Assembly (NCBI RefSeq): GCF_030272615.1
Contig: NC_081414.1
Span: 308,491,164 to 308,555,163 of the forward strand
Source of the DNA: Cryptomeria japonica
Lineage: Eukaryota > Streptophyta > Pinopsida > Cupressales > Cupressaceae
Direction of reading: 5' to 3'
DNA: 64,000 nucleotides
Shown: one piece after another, positions 23,319 through 35,017 of the stretch
Position numbering within the stretch: the first letter of the stretch is position 1
How the letters are laid out: each line of letters opens with the position of its first letter
Translations under genes and position numbers: made by a program
The notes under the pieces: generated by a model
Told to the model about the DNA's origin: nothing
Database searches by the model: none
What the model saw: the letters and a program-made list of their open reading frames with translations, nothing else

Positions 23319-24960
23319 AAGCCTACTGGTAAAACAAAATATGGTAAGAAAACTAAAGAATCTGAGTCTGATGAAACTTTGAATCAAGGAAAATTTACTA
23401 TTGCTCCTCCTATGACATTATAACAGATTGTAAATGAAGTTGTTAGGAATGGAAATTTGAAACCACTATCTAAGTGGTATGGAAATTTTGATGACTCAGG
23501 TAAGAGAACTCTAGAAGAGGCCACTATAGAATTTCTTAATGTGTATAGTAAAGCATTGATTGAGCTAATGTATGTCATTCCCAAAAGCTTGTATGATATT
23601 TTGGATATCAAAAGACAAACTGCTAGTAAGGAAGATGAGAGACTCAAGGAATATGTGTTGGTTAACTTATGTTCAGTCATTACCACAAAGGAGATAGATA
23701 GATTGCTGAAACTAACAAAGAATGAATTTAGAAGCAAATAGAGGGTAAACAAAATCATGCTAGAGAAGATTGATGAAGTTTCTAAGGAGACTAAAAATAT
23801 TTTGACAAAAGTTTTGTAGACAATCAGTATGAAGTAAATAAGGCTAAAGGAAAGGAAGAACATCATTCGGAAGAACAAACTATGACATCTCAAGTCAATC
23901 CGGAAACTGACCAAACAATAGATGATACTTCTAGGCATGCAGAAGTTAGTGTGCAAGAAGAAGTTAGAGTAGAGGATACAAGGAAATCTGAGGAAGGTAA
24001 GGACAAGGATAAGAATCCTTCGGTTGTTGCATTTGACCCTGTAGTCACTGAGGTGAATGCAGAAAAAGAAAAAGTGGATTTCAAGGTTGAAATCAAGACT
24101 GAAGTAACTGAAAGGGAAAGACAGTCATTGATGATCCATAATTCATTCAAGGTCCTATCAACTTGGATTCTTCATCCCCAATTAAAAAATTTCAACTTGC
24201 ATCATTTGCACAAGCCAAAGCCAGTGAAGATCTTTTGAAGTTCCATGCCGAGGATAATATGCTGCTAAATTTGGCATCTCATGTTCTTGAGAAGTTGATT
24301 CCCTCATTTCAAAAGGATACTTCAAATACTCCATCTAGGTGATTAAAGAGTTTGATTAATTCTATTAACAAACATTTTGAGTCTTTTGAAAGGTCAGCTG
24401 AAGAAAAAGTTCTAAATGAATTTAATGCAAAAAGGATTCAAAATTTATAAAAGAATGATTGCTAAAGATAAAGCCACATTAGGAGAATGTGTGAAGAGCA
24501 CGTAAGATGCACTATCCGTAGGTGGAAATTTGTACAAGTCATGTCTATTTTTGAACAAGTTCACTGCATATATTGAGCAAAAGTTTAAGGTGCATGAGAA
24601 TAAGCTTGAATGAATATCTCAGTCAGTTGACTCCCTGATAGTATCTCTAAGTAGTCATGAGAATCAAGTAACATCTCTACTTGAGAAAATTAGGAGCCTA
24701 AACCATGACCGAGAGAAAATCATTAGGAGTTAAGAGTCTTATTAATCCTAAGCTGGACATTATGCAAAGTGCTTTTAAAGATGCTAAAGATGCTTTGGCT
24801 AGTAGTGATCCAAGTGATGTAAAGATAGCAGAGGCACAAGCTTACTTTCTTAGTTGGTTCATAATTGTATTGGAGAATCTATAGAAAGGTTGGGACAGTC
24901 ACTTGGACTCATTAAAGAATTCTTATGCTGATATCTTCAATTTTTTGTGAATATATATAA
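23319..24960 (+). pseudogene. Second ORF of element D, unknown protein, broken
   Basis: Frames 23457-23741 and 23882-24238 plus pieces to 24960. The first reads a soluble helical protein (KWYGNFDDSGKRTLEEATIEFLNVYSKALIELMYVIPKSLYDILDIK). The second is an acidic, Glu/Lys/Val-rich linker. Later pieces include SCLFLNKFTAYIEQKF and a C-terminal helical part up to a TGA at 24948. I recognise no polymerase, integrase or protease motif. The order (globular part, charged linker, helical tail, polypurine tract) parallels element III ORF2. Function unknown. Confidence 0.45.
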
Positions 24961-25158
24961 GGGATGTGTGTATGTAAATAGCATTTTTTATTTTTCAGAA
25001 CTCTACCTTTGTCATTGATGTTAAAGGGGTGGAATTAATGAGTGAAAAATGTTGATCTTAGGGGGAGATTATTGATTCTTTGATTCTTTTGAGTCTGGAA
25101 GTCTAATTTTGGTTTTGATATTGACACAGTCATTTTTCATTGTATTGCCATCAATGCC

Positions 25159-25170
25159 AAAGGGGGATAT
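25159..25170 (+). promoter_or_regulatory. Polypurine tract, element D
   Basis: AAAGGGGGATAT abutting the 3' LTR; the same form as in C, E and III. Confidence 0.85.
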
Positions 25171-26316
25171 TGTTGGCATGAGATGCTGCATTGATGAACA
25201 GTTGTTGTCATTGATGGCAACTAGAATCTGGTGAATCAAATATCCAATCCATAGTTCATGATTCCTTCATTTCAGAAGATTGATTGATGTTTAGTGAGGT
25301 TCAATAAGAAGAACAATATATCTGGGAGTGTGTAGTTTGGTTGACAACAGATCATTTTGGTTAATTATTTTGCCTTGTGGATCTAGGATATGTGTTGTGG
25401 ATATGAAATTAACCTTATTCCAGGGTTTTGGCTCCTGGTTTTAAGTTTGGTGTTAGTTAGAAGATCCGATAGACCATTTTTCCAGTATAACAATGTTTTG
25501 GTGTAGTAATGTGTAAAGATTTGTTGTGCAGATCGTGCAGAGTAATTTTGATGATTGTTTATGTGTTCGAGGTCGATGAGCCGACATATGGGAAGTGTGT
25601 GGACATCTTTTTTTGGTCTGGATAATTGTTTTAGATCAGATTGAGGTAACTTGGATTACACGTTTCATGTTGCGTGTTATGCGGTTTTTAGGCCAACATG
25701 GAATTGATCTAATTTGATGGTGTGGATATATTAGTCTGATTAACATGATCATTTATGTGGTTTTTAATGTTAGAGGAATCATGTATGAGTGAGTGGGCAT
25801 AGTTTCACTTGTGCAGTTGAGAGATATGTGCTCTGGTATGTGACAGAGCAACATAACAAAGTAGAGAGACAAAACAGGGGCAAAAGACTAATTGAGCTTA
25901 ATCGAAATTGGTTTTTGGCATATGTAGATGCTACTATTTAGTTTAGAAATTTTTGCTCTTATTTGTAATCATGTGTAAGGGAGTGAGCCTTCCTCTGGGT
26001 TGTAGCCCTCTTTTGTAATTTAGCAGTGATCTCTTGGCAGTGTGCCTAAATGCATGTGCATTCCCATCTTGTAATATTATTATACTCTTGATCATAGTAT
26101 TATAATATTGTGGGTCTCAATCCCATCGTGGTTTTTCCTTTATTCAGGTTTCCACGTAAAAATCCTGGTGTTATGGTGTTGATGATCTCGCCTTTGTGTT
26201 TTTGCATTTAATTTACTTCATTTGCATAATATGGTTGCATGATCTGGTTATTGAAGTCAATTTTGTTGAACACTGACTCACCCCCCCCCCCTCCTTAGTG
26301 TTTTCTTAATTCCAAT
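25171..26316 (+). repeat. 3' LTR of element D
   Basis: 1146 bp copy of 19491-20615. Its last bases read TCCAATA where the 5' copy has TCCAACA, a C-to-T type change at the terminal CA. Confidence 0.88.
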
Positions 26317-27070
26317 AGTGTTTAGCTTTTGCAGTAGATAAATAAATAGAATCTTGTTTCTTACTTGCCCAAGCAACCAACTTCTTTCCCAAAAAGAATG
26401 CTCCACCGATAGTGCTCTTTTGGTCATCAACAAAGACTTCAACAATCAAAATATTATCATTATCAATCTTGAAGTACAAATTACTATCAATAGTACCTTT
26501 AAAGAATCCCAAATTCATCAAATACCTATCCAATCAGGAATACCAAACTCTAGGGGCTTGTTTAAGTCCATACAATGCTTTCTTCAGTCTACATACCCTA
26601 TCTTCTTCATTTGTTAATGAAAATCCATCTGGTTGCTCAATATAGACTTCCTCTTCTAATTCACCATTCAAAACAACTGACTTCACATCCATCTGATATA
26701 CCTTGAATTTCTTATGAGCATCATATGCAAGAAATAGTCTAACAACTTCAATTCTAGCTATCGAAGCAAAAGTTTCCTCAAAATCAATACCTTCCATTTG
26801 TGAATATCCCTTACATACTAGTCTTGCTTTGTTTCTGACAACTTCTCCATCTTCATTCAACTTATTCTGGAACACCCATTTAGTACCAATTACATTCTTA
26901 TCCTTAGGTCTCAGAACAAGTTCCCATGTTTTGTTCTTCTCAATTTGATCTAACTCTTCTTCCATAGCTTTTACCCAATTTTCATCTTTACAGGCTTTAG
27001 CAACATCTTTAGGCTCAATTTTGGAAATCAAACATGTCTCTTTAGCAACAATTATTCTCCTAGTCATCAC
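26306..27070 (-). pseudogene. Reverse transcriptase fused by deletion to RNase H, copia C
   Basis: Frame 27070-26534 carries Ty1/copia [55 protein letters not shown] and GFKQAP-type [14 protein letters not shown]. After one stop, 26533-26306 continues DRYLMNLGFFKGTIDSNLYF...VEVFVDDQKSTIGGAFFLGKKLVAW. In intact elements the RT YVDD box and the RNase H KSTSGG box are roughly 150-200 residues apart. Here VFVDD runs straight into QKSTIGG, so most of the RT thumb, connection and first RNase H part is deleted in frame. Confidence 0.88.
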
Positions 27071-28181
27071 ACCTTTATTTTTATCACCAATAATCTGATT
27101 CTCTGAATGATTTAGTCTTACATACCTAGGGGTCTTTTGATTGTTTTGATTTTCAAGCTCCTAAACTTCTTCACTAGTAAGATCATCTGAATTCACTATC
27201 TCTACCAGATCACTCTGCTTCATGCTTAGACTCTGCACTTGCTTTGTAGTAACATCCTGATCATCAGACTCATATCTGTATGCTCTGATTTTATTCTCAT
27301 GATTCTCATCAACTTTCACATTCGCACTTTCCACTATCTTTCTCAGTCTCTTGTTGTAACATTGGTGGGCTTTTCTCTGAGTAGAATATCCCAAAAAGAT
27401 TCCTTCATCATAGCTTGCATCAAATTTTCCTATATCCTCATCTCTTTTGATATAAAATTTGCTTCCAAAGATTCAAAAATATCTAACTGTAGTAACATGA
27501 CCAAAGCATAGCTCATAAGGGGTCTTGTCGAAATCACCTTTTATATGCACATGATTGAATGTGTATACAACAATGCTAACAACTTCTCTCCAAAATATAT
27601 GTGGAACATTTCCTTCAATCATCATAGTTCTAGCAACATCCAAAAAAGTTTTGTTCTTCCTTTCAACAACTCCATTATGCTAAGGGAACTCAGAGTAGAT
27701 AACTGTCTCCTGATTCCATGCTCCTGACAAAAAGAATTAAACTCATGGGAGATGAATTCTCCACCTTTGTCAGACCTTAGAAACTTTAACTTCAATTCTA
27801 TTTATGTCTCAACTTTAGCTTTGAATATTTTGGATTTCTCTAGTGCTTCAGATTTCTCCCTTAGAAAAGTGACCCATATCATCCTAGAATAGTCATCAAT
27901 CAACAACATAAAGTATCTATCTCCCTGCAAGCTTCTCACTTTAGATGGTCCACATAAATCAATATGCACAAGATCTAATAACCCATTAGATGAATACAGT
28001 TTTCTCTTGAATGAAATTCTTGTGTTCTTTCCCAATTGACATTATTTACACATTGGATTAGTAGGCTTAACTATCTTAGGCAGATATCTAATAGCTTGAG
28101 TAGAACTTATCTTAATCATGCAATCAAAGTTAACATGACACATTATCATATGCCACAACCAACTTTGATCAATTTGAGCAA
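27071..28181 (-). pseudogene. Integrase region, copia C
   Basis: Frame 28035-27802 reads LYSSNGLLDLVHIDLCGPSKVRSLQGDRYFMLLIDDYSRMIWVTFL, the start of the copia integrase core with its first Asp (HIDLCGP). Broken reading to 27400 shows LRSDKGGEF (second Asp) and GYDPSQKAHQ-like GYSTQRKAHQCYNKR (27394-27161), the start of the region linking integrase to RT. The HHCC zinc-binding region between 28036 and 28181 is damaged. At least three stops. Confidence 0.82.
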
Positions 28182-28634
28182 TCAAAAAATGTTCTCACCA
28201 GCATTCAGATGAAAGATATTACCTTTAGTTTTAGTACCTAATGTAATCTCTATACCGGAGCCATTCAAGATCTGACATTTCCCATTCCTGAATTGTAAAT
28301 CATATCCCTTATCAACCATCTGTCCAACACTCAAAATATTATGCTTCAAACCTTCAACATATAAAATATCATCAGCATTATGCTTACCATCAATAGAAAT
28401 AGAACCTCTACCATGGATTACACTAGCTTTGTTGTCTCTAAATCTCACTACACCACCATCATACTTCTCCATATTCACAAATTTACCTTTATCACTTGTC
28501 ATGTGATGTGAACAACCATTGTCAATCACCTGTTCATCTTTCTCATCAATTTTAGCAGCCAAAGCTTTCTCTTTAACAATGCAGCTTGTAGAATCAGCAG
28601 ATACCAGATCATCTTCCTTGATAGCAATGAACAC
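28182..28634 (-). pseudogene. Aspartic protease, copia C
   Basis: 150 codons with the copia protease block VIDNGCSHHMT, followed by YDGGVVRFRDNKASVIHGRGSISI, DDILYVEGLKHNILSVGQMVDKGYDLQF. The active-site Ser of DSG is Asn (DNG). It lies between Gag and integrase as expected. Confidence 0.85.
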
Positions 28635-28746
28635 AAATTCATCTTCCGAATTCCCTTTCTCAAACTCCTCATCTATTACATCTTCATCAACAACATAATA
28701 ACACTTGTTCTGATATCTATACTTTAGGTTAGGCTTGTAAGTCTTA

Positions 28747-29650
28747 TCATATTTTGACTCTTTTTCCTAATCTTTCAGGACACCAAGAAGCAAAATGACC
28801 AATCTTATTGCAAGAAAAATATTTCAAAGGTAACTTCCATTTATATTTACTAGCTCCCTTAGGCAATTTTATGGCAATAAGTGCTTCAAGCTCTTCCAAT
28901 TCTCTTTTTAGTTCTTCCATCTCTCTCATTTCTCTTTCATATCTGGACACCCTAGTTGAACTCTCGCCTGGATCATACTTCTGCTTCCCGGATACAATAG
29001 CTTTAAATGCAGTCTCAGTTTTTCCATGTGATTCACCAAGTTATCTCAATTTAAAAGCAACAAGCTTATCAACCAACATATCTCTTTTCATAGTTGTCAC
29101 AATCTGGATCTCATCAATAATAGCAACTTTATGTTTATAAGCAGGAGGAAAAGATATCAATACCTTAGCCAAAATCTCATCTTCTTCAAGAACTCCATCA
29201 ACACATCTGATGTTCAACACAAAATCATTCACTTTAGCCATAAAGGATGAAATATTCTCATCTTCTCTCATTCTCAGCAACTCATACTTTCCCTTCAAGC
29301 TCTACAATTTATCAACTTTCACATATTTATCTCCTTCATACAGGGTTTCTAGTTTCTCCCAAATCTCATGTGCAGTCTGCAATCCCATTACATTAGTCAT
29401 CTCAGCATCAGTTAGGGCACTTAGCAATGCTTCTTTAGCTCTTATATTATGTTCAACATCTTTGATCTTAGCTATAATAGCAAGACCATTCAGAGGAACA
29501 ATGTATGCATTCTTTGTGATCTTCCAACAATCTTATCCAAGACAATTCAAGTGAACTTCCATCCGATTCTTCCATATAGAGTAATTAGTTCCATCAAATC
29601 TTGGTCTCTCCTTCTTGAAAACAATAGTTTCCATCTCGGATCTCCTCAAG
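28747..29650 (-). pseudogene. Gag, copia C
   Basis: Frames 29298-29041 and 28950-28747. The first reads YELLRMREDENISSFMAKVNDFVLNIR...LISFPPAYKHKV, the copia Gag core. The second has a Glu-rich helix then YFSCNKIGHFASWCP, a CCHC knuckle whose first Cys is Tyr. The N-terminal third (29300-29650) is broken by stops. Capsid and RNA-binding role by family. Confidence 0.82.
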
Positions 29651-29676
29651 TGGTCAATCTCCTTCCAAAGGATCTA

Positions 29677-29688
29677 GCTCCGATACCA
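29677..29688 (-). promoter_or_regulatory. Primer-binding site, copia C
   Basis: The minus strand reads TGGTATCGGAGC two bases inside the 5' LTR, the tRNA-Met complement with one change. Confidence 0.87.
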
Positions 29689-29690
29689 AT

Positions 29691-31019
29691 TGTTGGCAAC
29701 AACAATGCAAGAAATCTGAGAGGGGGGCTGAATAAGTTTTTACCAAGCTCAACCAAATTAACCTTAACTTTAGATTTGATCATGAACAACAATAACAAAA
29801 ATAATCACCACATCAACAACACACATAACACACAAGTTTTTGACATGGAAAACTTGGTTAAGGGAAAAACCATGGTGGGAACCTACCCACAATAAGATGA
29901 TACTCTGTTGTACTATGTGTAAATATTACAATGGGGAATGCACATGCATTCAGGAACACTGTCTACAACTCACTGCTCGAAACAACAAAGGGCAACAACC
30001 CTGGGAAGGCTCACTGCCTTACAAAGATCGAAAAACAATCTTGATTACATGAACTAAAAGAATAGCATCTCCAAATGCCTAATCACAGTCCCGGTTAAGC
30101 ACATTGTCTGCACAACAAAACTTCTCTTGTCTTCCACACTTCCAAATAATAGATTCACTTGTCCACACATACAATACTCTCATGGATTATAGATACAACT
30201 AAAATCACTCACAAACACACAACTTACATAATTACATCACCTATTTATACAAATCATTAACCTTAACCTCAAGGCCGGCTTAACACATAAGACCTAATTA
30301 CAAAATTACAGCCCATGATACATAAATCCATAACCAGACCAATACAATTTCAGCAAGGACATAGCATGGACCCAAATCAAGTCCTCAAACATGCAACACC
30401 ACCAAATAATTTTTCAAGATTATCCACAACAAGCTAAACCACTAAATATGTCACATAACACAAAGAATACCACCGAACCAATAAAATATTCAATAACGTG
30501 CACCATGATCAATACGGACCACCAAAATACATAGGACATGATCAGAGAACATAAAAAAGAAACGTTAATTCCACCACAACAACCGCAACAACTCAGATAA
30601 TAAGAATCATCATTATTTCATCATTGGAGCTAAAGAACACCAATTGACAAAGTGAAAGATATCCTTATGAAGTTCCAAATCATGAACCACCCGAATTGAG
30701 GACACACATGAACATCCCAAACACTCTCCAAAATCCACATTATGTAAAGAATCAATTCCAGAGAAAACCAATCTAGAAATCACAACTTTGCAATACAGAA
30801 CCAATAGAAAAACCAACCATCACACTGGATCACACAACTTGATCAAATCACCTTCTGGAACATTGAAACTCATACTGAATCAACTAGAGATAAGTATCTC
30901 AAAACCCATTAATCCGCATCAACACATCTGCAACATATCACCCAAACCAACTCTCTGCAACATAGGAATATGTTGACATCAATGACAACAACACATTCCA
31001 ACAAATCTAATATCCAACA
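29691..31019 (-). repeat. 5' LTR of copia C
   Basis: 1329 bp copy of 17461-18806, TGTTGGCAACAACAATG to TATCCAACA, followed by the right TTAAG at 31020-31024. Its TATA box on the minus strand is near 30245. Confidence 0.9.
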
Positions 31020-32260
31020 TTAAGGGCAACATGAGTAAAGTAGGGGAACCCTCAAATGCAACATGGGTTAAAGAAGAAGGTACCATCAATGACTATGATG
31101 ATTTTATTGACATATATGACTATGACACTATTTGTACCCTTGATCCAGTTCACAATCTTGAGTCTAATCATGATCCTTTATCCCTTGTCCATGTTCATCT
31201 TATTGATTGGGATAAAAAAGAATCACCACAATTAGACATCTTTGAAAACAATGAAGCAATAATAAACTTTCTCGAAGCACGAAGTGATATACCTCTTGGG
31301 GACCATAGAGCTAGTTTTGCCATAAAACTCAACAATGTGGCTTACTTTGGAGAGGGTTCCAATCCTTTTAGTCACAAAATTATAGAAAATATAAATAGGT
31401 CTTCTAGTGAAAACCGCTCTACGACGTTATTAGACCCCAAAAAAGTAAAAATAAAGGATGTATCCAAAGGTGAAAACCTCTCTGAGGCACCTGAGGATGG
31501 AGGGATTGACACAGTTCCCCAACCATCACATCATGAAAAGTAGAAGATAATGCCAATAAATGTAGGCATAAGAGAGAAACCAAGGATCATACATCTAGCA
31601 GAATCACTAACCCTCGAAGAAAGAACAAAACATCTATAGTTTTACAATGAAAGATAGGTTAACTTTGTTTGGTCCTATGCAGATATGCTAGGTCTTGATC
31701 CTAATTTAGTCATGCATCACTTGTATTTTCCACTGGGGGTAAAACTTGTCAAGCAAAAATTGAGAAAAATGCACCTGCAAGTTGTGTTATTGGTAAAGGC
31801 AAAATTGCAAAAGTTGCTAGATGTGGGATTCATAAGACTAGTTGACTATGTAGAATGGATTTCAAATCTTGTGCCAGTTTCAAAACCCAATGAGAGTGTT
31901 CATGTTTGCACAAATTTCAGGGACTTAAATAAAGCTTGTCCTAAAGATGGTTTCCCACTTCCAAATATTGACATAGTAATGGATTTAACAATAGGACATG
32001 AGATTTTATCCCTCATGGATGGTTTCTCGGGTTACAATTAGATCAAAATTTCTCCTGAGAATCAGATTAAAACAAAATCCAGTTGTCCTTGGGGAGAAAT
32101 TTGTTGGAATGTCATGCCCTTCAAATTGAAGAATGTTGAACCTACCTATCAACCTGCAATGACCACTATCTTTCATGACAATATGCATACATATTTGGAA
32201 GATTACGTAGATGATTAGCCTGGGAAATCTTACACCAGAATGGAAATTTAGAAATTATGG
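31020..32260 (+). pseudogene. TAT1 linker and reverse transcriptase
   Basis: Frame 31031-31543 is an acidic linker (INDYDDFIDIYDYDTICTLDPVHNLESNHD). RT follows at about 31640-32220: LGLDPNLVMHHL, AKLQKLLDVGFIRLVDYVEWISNLVPVSK, CTNFRDLNKACPKDGFPLPNIDIVMD, MDGFSGYN and YVDD near 32205-32216. The YVDD box survives but is followed at once by TAG, and GYNQIK reads GYN*IK at 32039. The DLNKACPKD wording is that of the Tat side of Ty3/gypsy. Confidence 0.85.
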
Positions 32261-32900
32261 ACAAAATTTTCACAAGACTAGAGCAATATAAGGTGCGATT
32301 GAATCCAAAGAAATGTGTCTTTGGGGTAACCTCCGAGAAGCTCCTTGGATACATTGTCTCATCTAAGGGAATCGAAGTTGACCCTACCAAAGTCAAAGCC
32401 ATACTTGAAATATTTCCACCAAAGAATATCAATCAGTTGAGATTATTGTAGGGAAAACTACAATCTATTTGTGGTTTTATAGCACAACTTGGTCAACCAT
32501 TTCAGCACCTATTACATAAGAATGTTCCATTCAAATGGGATGACAAGTGTGAGAAATATTTTCAAAAGATCAAGGAATACTTGATGTCACCACTAGTCTT
32601 AGTACCTCCTATAGATGATAAGCCCTTACTCCTTTATATATCAATGACCACCACAACATTGGGGGCACTTTTGGCACAACATGATTCTGAAGGAAAAGAA
32701 CATGCTATTTATTATATCAATCATACTCTAGTAGGATATGAGCTCAACTATACTCTTATTGAATGAGTGTACCTTGCTATAGTTTTTGTCTTGCAAAAGC
32801 TATGACATTACACTCTTACACATTAGGTGAAGCTCATTGCAAAAATGGATCCTCTTAAGTACCTTTGGAATAAAGCAACTCTTACATGATGACTGGCTAA
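32261..32900 (+). pseudogene. TAT1 RT end and first RNase H
   Basis: Frame 32257-32451 reads RLEQYKVRLNPKKCVFGVTSEKLLGYIVSSKGIEVDPTKVKAI, the RT thumb/connection. Frame 32581-32766 reads PLLLYISMTTTTLGALLAQHDSEGKEHAIYYINHTLVGYELNYT, a Ty3-type RNase H whose first acidic residue (usually Asp in Y.D/S.) is not conserved. Stops at 32449 and 32764. Confidence 0.82.
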
Positions 32901-33049
32901 ATGGGTCACAATTCTTAGTGATTTCAACATCGAATACGCGGAAAGAAAAGTAATTAAAGGACAAGCTATAGTGGATCAACTTGATGATGCTCGTATGACA
33001 AATGATTGTTGCCTTAGTACAGAGTCACTTGATGAATCAATATTTAACT

Positions 33050-33480
33050 TGGAATCTACACATCTCTAGAACTTATATTTTGATGGTTCTAGCACTGGCA
33101 TGAACTCTTTGTCACACCACAAGGGGATTGTATACCAAAATATTATAAGATACATTTTCCATGTACTAACAACATTGCAGAATATGAAGCATTTCTTTCT
33201 AGGCTCCGTATGGCTATGCAGTGAAATTTTATTAGAGTTATGTATTCTTGGTGATTCTCAGCTAGTGATTAGATAACTTAATGATGAGTATAAAACAAAG
33301 GATGAAAATATAATGTCGTATAAGAGAATGGTGGATGACTTTAAATTTTATTTCACATAAATTACTTTTGAACAAATTCCTAAGGATAATAACAGAGCAG
33401 TCGATGCAATGACCACAATAATGTCACTAGTAATAATGTTAAGTAATGTCGCATACTATGAGTTCTTGGTGGAACCACTT
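33050..33480 (+). pseudogene. TAT1 second (archaeal-type) RNase H domain
   Basis: Reads NLYFDGSSTG..., ILGDSQLVIR*LNDEYKTKDENIMSYKRMVDDF and FEQIPKDNNRAVDAMTTI. YFDGS, GDSQL and the C-terminal NxxADA-like block are the marks of the second RNase H domain that Tat-lineage elements carry between the first RNase H and integrase. Decayed by stops. Confidence 0.75.
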
Positions 33481-33619
33481 TTGGAACCTACCTAAAATGT
33501 GCCTCAATCTAAGAAGATATGTCTTATCGTTGGTCATGATTCCCAGTGGTATGGAGACATCTAAGCCTATTTATGTGACAACCTTACCACTTAACCTATC
33601 CAATAAATCCCATAAAATT

Positions 33620-34830
33620 TTTATATGTTGAGCTTTCGGCTATGTCATTTTAGCCAATACCCTATATTGTCAGGTCTTGATGGTACCTTACTTAGATGGC
33701 ATGAGCGTGATGAGGTCAAAACTGCCTTACAAGAGGTGCACGAAGGTATATGTGGGGCACATTCTAGCAGTCCTACCCTAGCTAAGAAACTCTTGTGCAC
33801 TGGTTACTACTAGCCTACCATAGAAAAATATGCCTATTAGTTTGTCAAGAAATGCAAGTAATGCCAGATACATGAAGACTTGATACATGAGCCTGCGTAG
33901 GAATTACAACCTATTTTTACATCTTGGCCCTTCTATTAGTGGGGACTCGACCTCATGGGGAAAATCCATCCACCTTCATCCAATGACCATAAATTCATCA
34001 TCACTACCATAGAGTATTTTATAAAGTGGATTTAAACCGTTCCTTTAACCCATGTCATTGGTAAACAAATTGCTACATTCATCCTTAATTACATCATATG
34101 CCGGTACGATTTCCCTTTTCCATTATCACATACAACAATCATCTCTTCAAGAATCAGGATGTCCCTAAGCTTTATGAGAAATTCAGATCCAATACTGTTT
34201 TTCAACACCATACTATCCTCAAGGTAATGACCAAGATAAGGCCTCTAATAAAACTAAGGACTAATAATTCTCAAAAAGATGGTCAATAAAGGTAGTCATG
34301 ACTGACATATTTAGTTTAATCTCTCTTTATGGACCTATCGCACGAGTGTCTGCACTCCCACAGGAACCACTCTATACACCCTTGTCTATAGTGCTAAATC
34401 CATATTGCCCATCGTGATTGAGATACCTTCCTTATGGGTTTCTTTATGCAATTTGATTAGTTATGAAGACTACAAATTCTCCCGCTTGCATGAGTTGGAA
34501 ATGTTGGATGAAAGAAGACAAATCACCTTTAGTCACCTTAGAGCGTATTAGCAGCATATGTGCAGAAGCTACAACCATAGGGTTAAGTCACACACATTTG
34601 AAATTAGTGATCTTGTCCTTAAAGGGAATCCAAAAAAAACAAGGCTGAGAGAAGAAGAGAAAGTTTGAACCCAATTGGCTAGGTCCATACATCATTATTG
34701 TTGCATATGGATTGAGAATATATCACCTGGCTACTCTAGAGGGTGAACCACTTGAATATCCAATCAATAGCATTCACCTTCGTAGACTTTATACTAGGGC
34801 ATTTCTTTAAAAGATCCTAAAAAAAATAAA
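33620..34830 (+). pseudogene. TAT1 integrase
   Basis: Frame 33625-33813 reads LLRWHERDEVKTALQEVHEGICGAHSSSPTLAKKLLCTGYY, the zinc region with its His pair; CxxC is FVKKCK*CQ near 33845. Then WGLDLMGKIHPPSSNDHKFIITTIEYF carries the first Asp. The second Asp/Glu part near 34090-34300 is scrambled and appears shortened, and the C-terminal part (FSRLHELEMLDERR, SYNHRVKSHTFEISDLVLKGN) is near 34480-34630. Ends about 34805. Confidence 0.75.
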
Positions 34831-34985
34831 AATAAAAAAGGTCTTGGAAAAATGAAAAAAATTAGAGAAAGTCCTTAAAACATGAAAAAAAAATCATAAA
34901 AGGTCATACAAAATTTTTAAAAAGCCATAAAAAAGTCATGAAAAAAGAAAAGAAAAAAAAAAAGTAAAGAGAAATCATTCACCCT
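34811..34985 (+). repeat. A-rich tract after TAT1 pol
   Basis: An adenine-rich run built of imperfect GTCATAAAA/GGTC-AAAA units. The reverse-complement counterpart in TAT2 is the T-rich run at about 53570-53690. No gene. Confidence 0.6.
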
Positions 34986-34986
34986 A

Positions 34987-35017
34987 TAGTGAAAACCTAG
35001 CAAACAAATGCTCTGGG
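34987..35017 (+). other. Conserved non-coding block downstream of Tat pol (TAT1 copy)
   Basis: The core GTGAAAACC followed by (C/T)AAACAA(A/G)(C/T)GCT is shared with the minus strand at 53531-53560 in TAT2, at the same position just after pol and the A-rich tract. Role unknown. Confidence 0.6.

Larger units (their letters stand above)
19491..26316 (+). mobile_element. Element D: pol-less LTR retrotransposon (LARD-like), plus strand
   Basis: Two LTRs (19491-20615 and 25171-26316) share TGTTGGCATGAGA starts. There is a perfect tRNA-Met primer site at 20618 and a polypurine tract at 25159-25170. Flanks GTATT (19486-19490) and GTGTT (26317-26321) are a target duplication with one change, inside copia C RNase H. 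The only own coding signals are a coiled-coil Gag-like ORF and a second protein of unknown type. The RT/RNase H seen inside belongs to an inserted copia (E). The same layout is seen in element III. Confidence 0.82.
17461..31019 (-). mobile_element. Copia C (Ty1/copia), minus strand, with two LTRs and TTAAG duplication
   Basis: LTRs at 17461-18806 and 29691-31019 share TGTTGGCAAYAACAATG and TATCCAACA ends. TTAAG lies directly outside both (17456-17460 and 31020-31024). Minus-strand order is primer site, gag, protease, integrase, RT, RNase H, polypurine tract, as in Ty1/copia. The element is inserted in TAT1 and is itself cut by element D in its RNase H domain. It also has an internal deletion between RT and RNase H. 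Confidence 0.93.
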
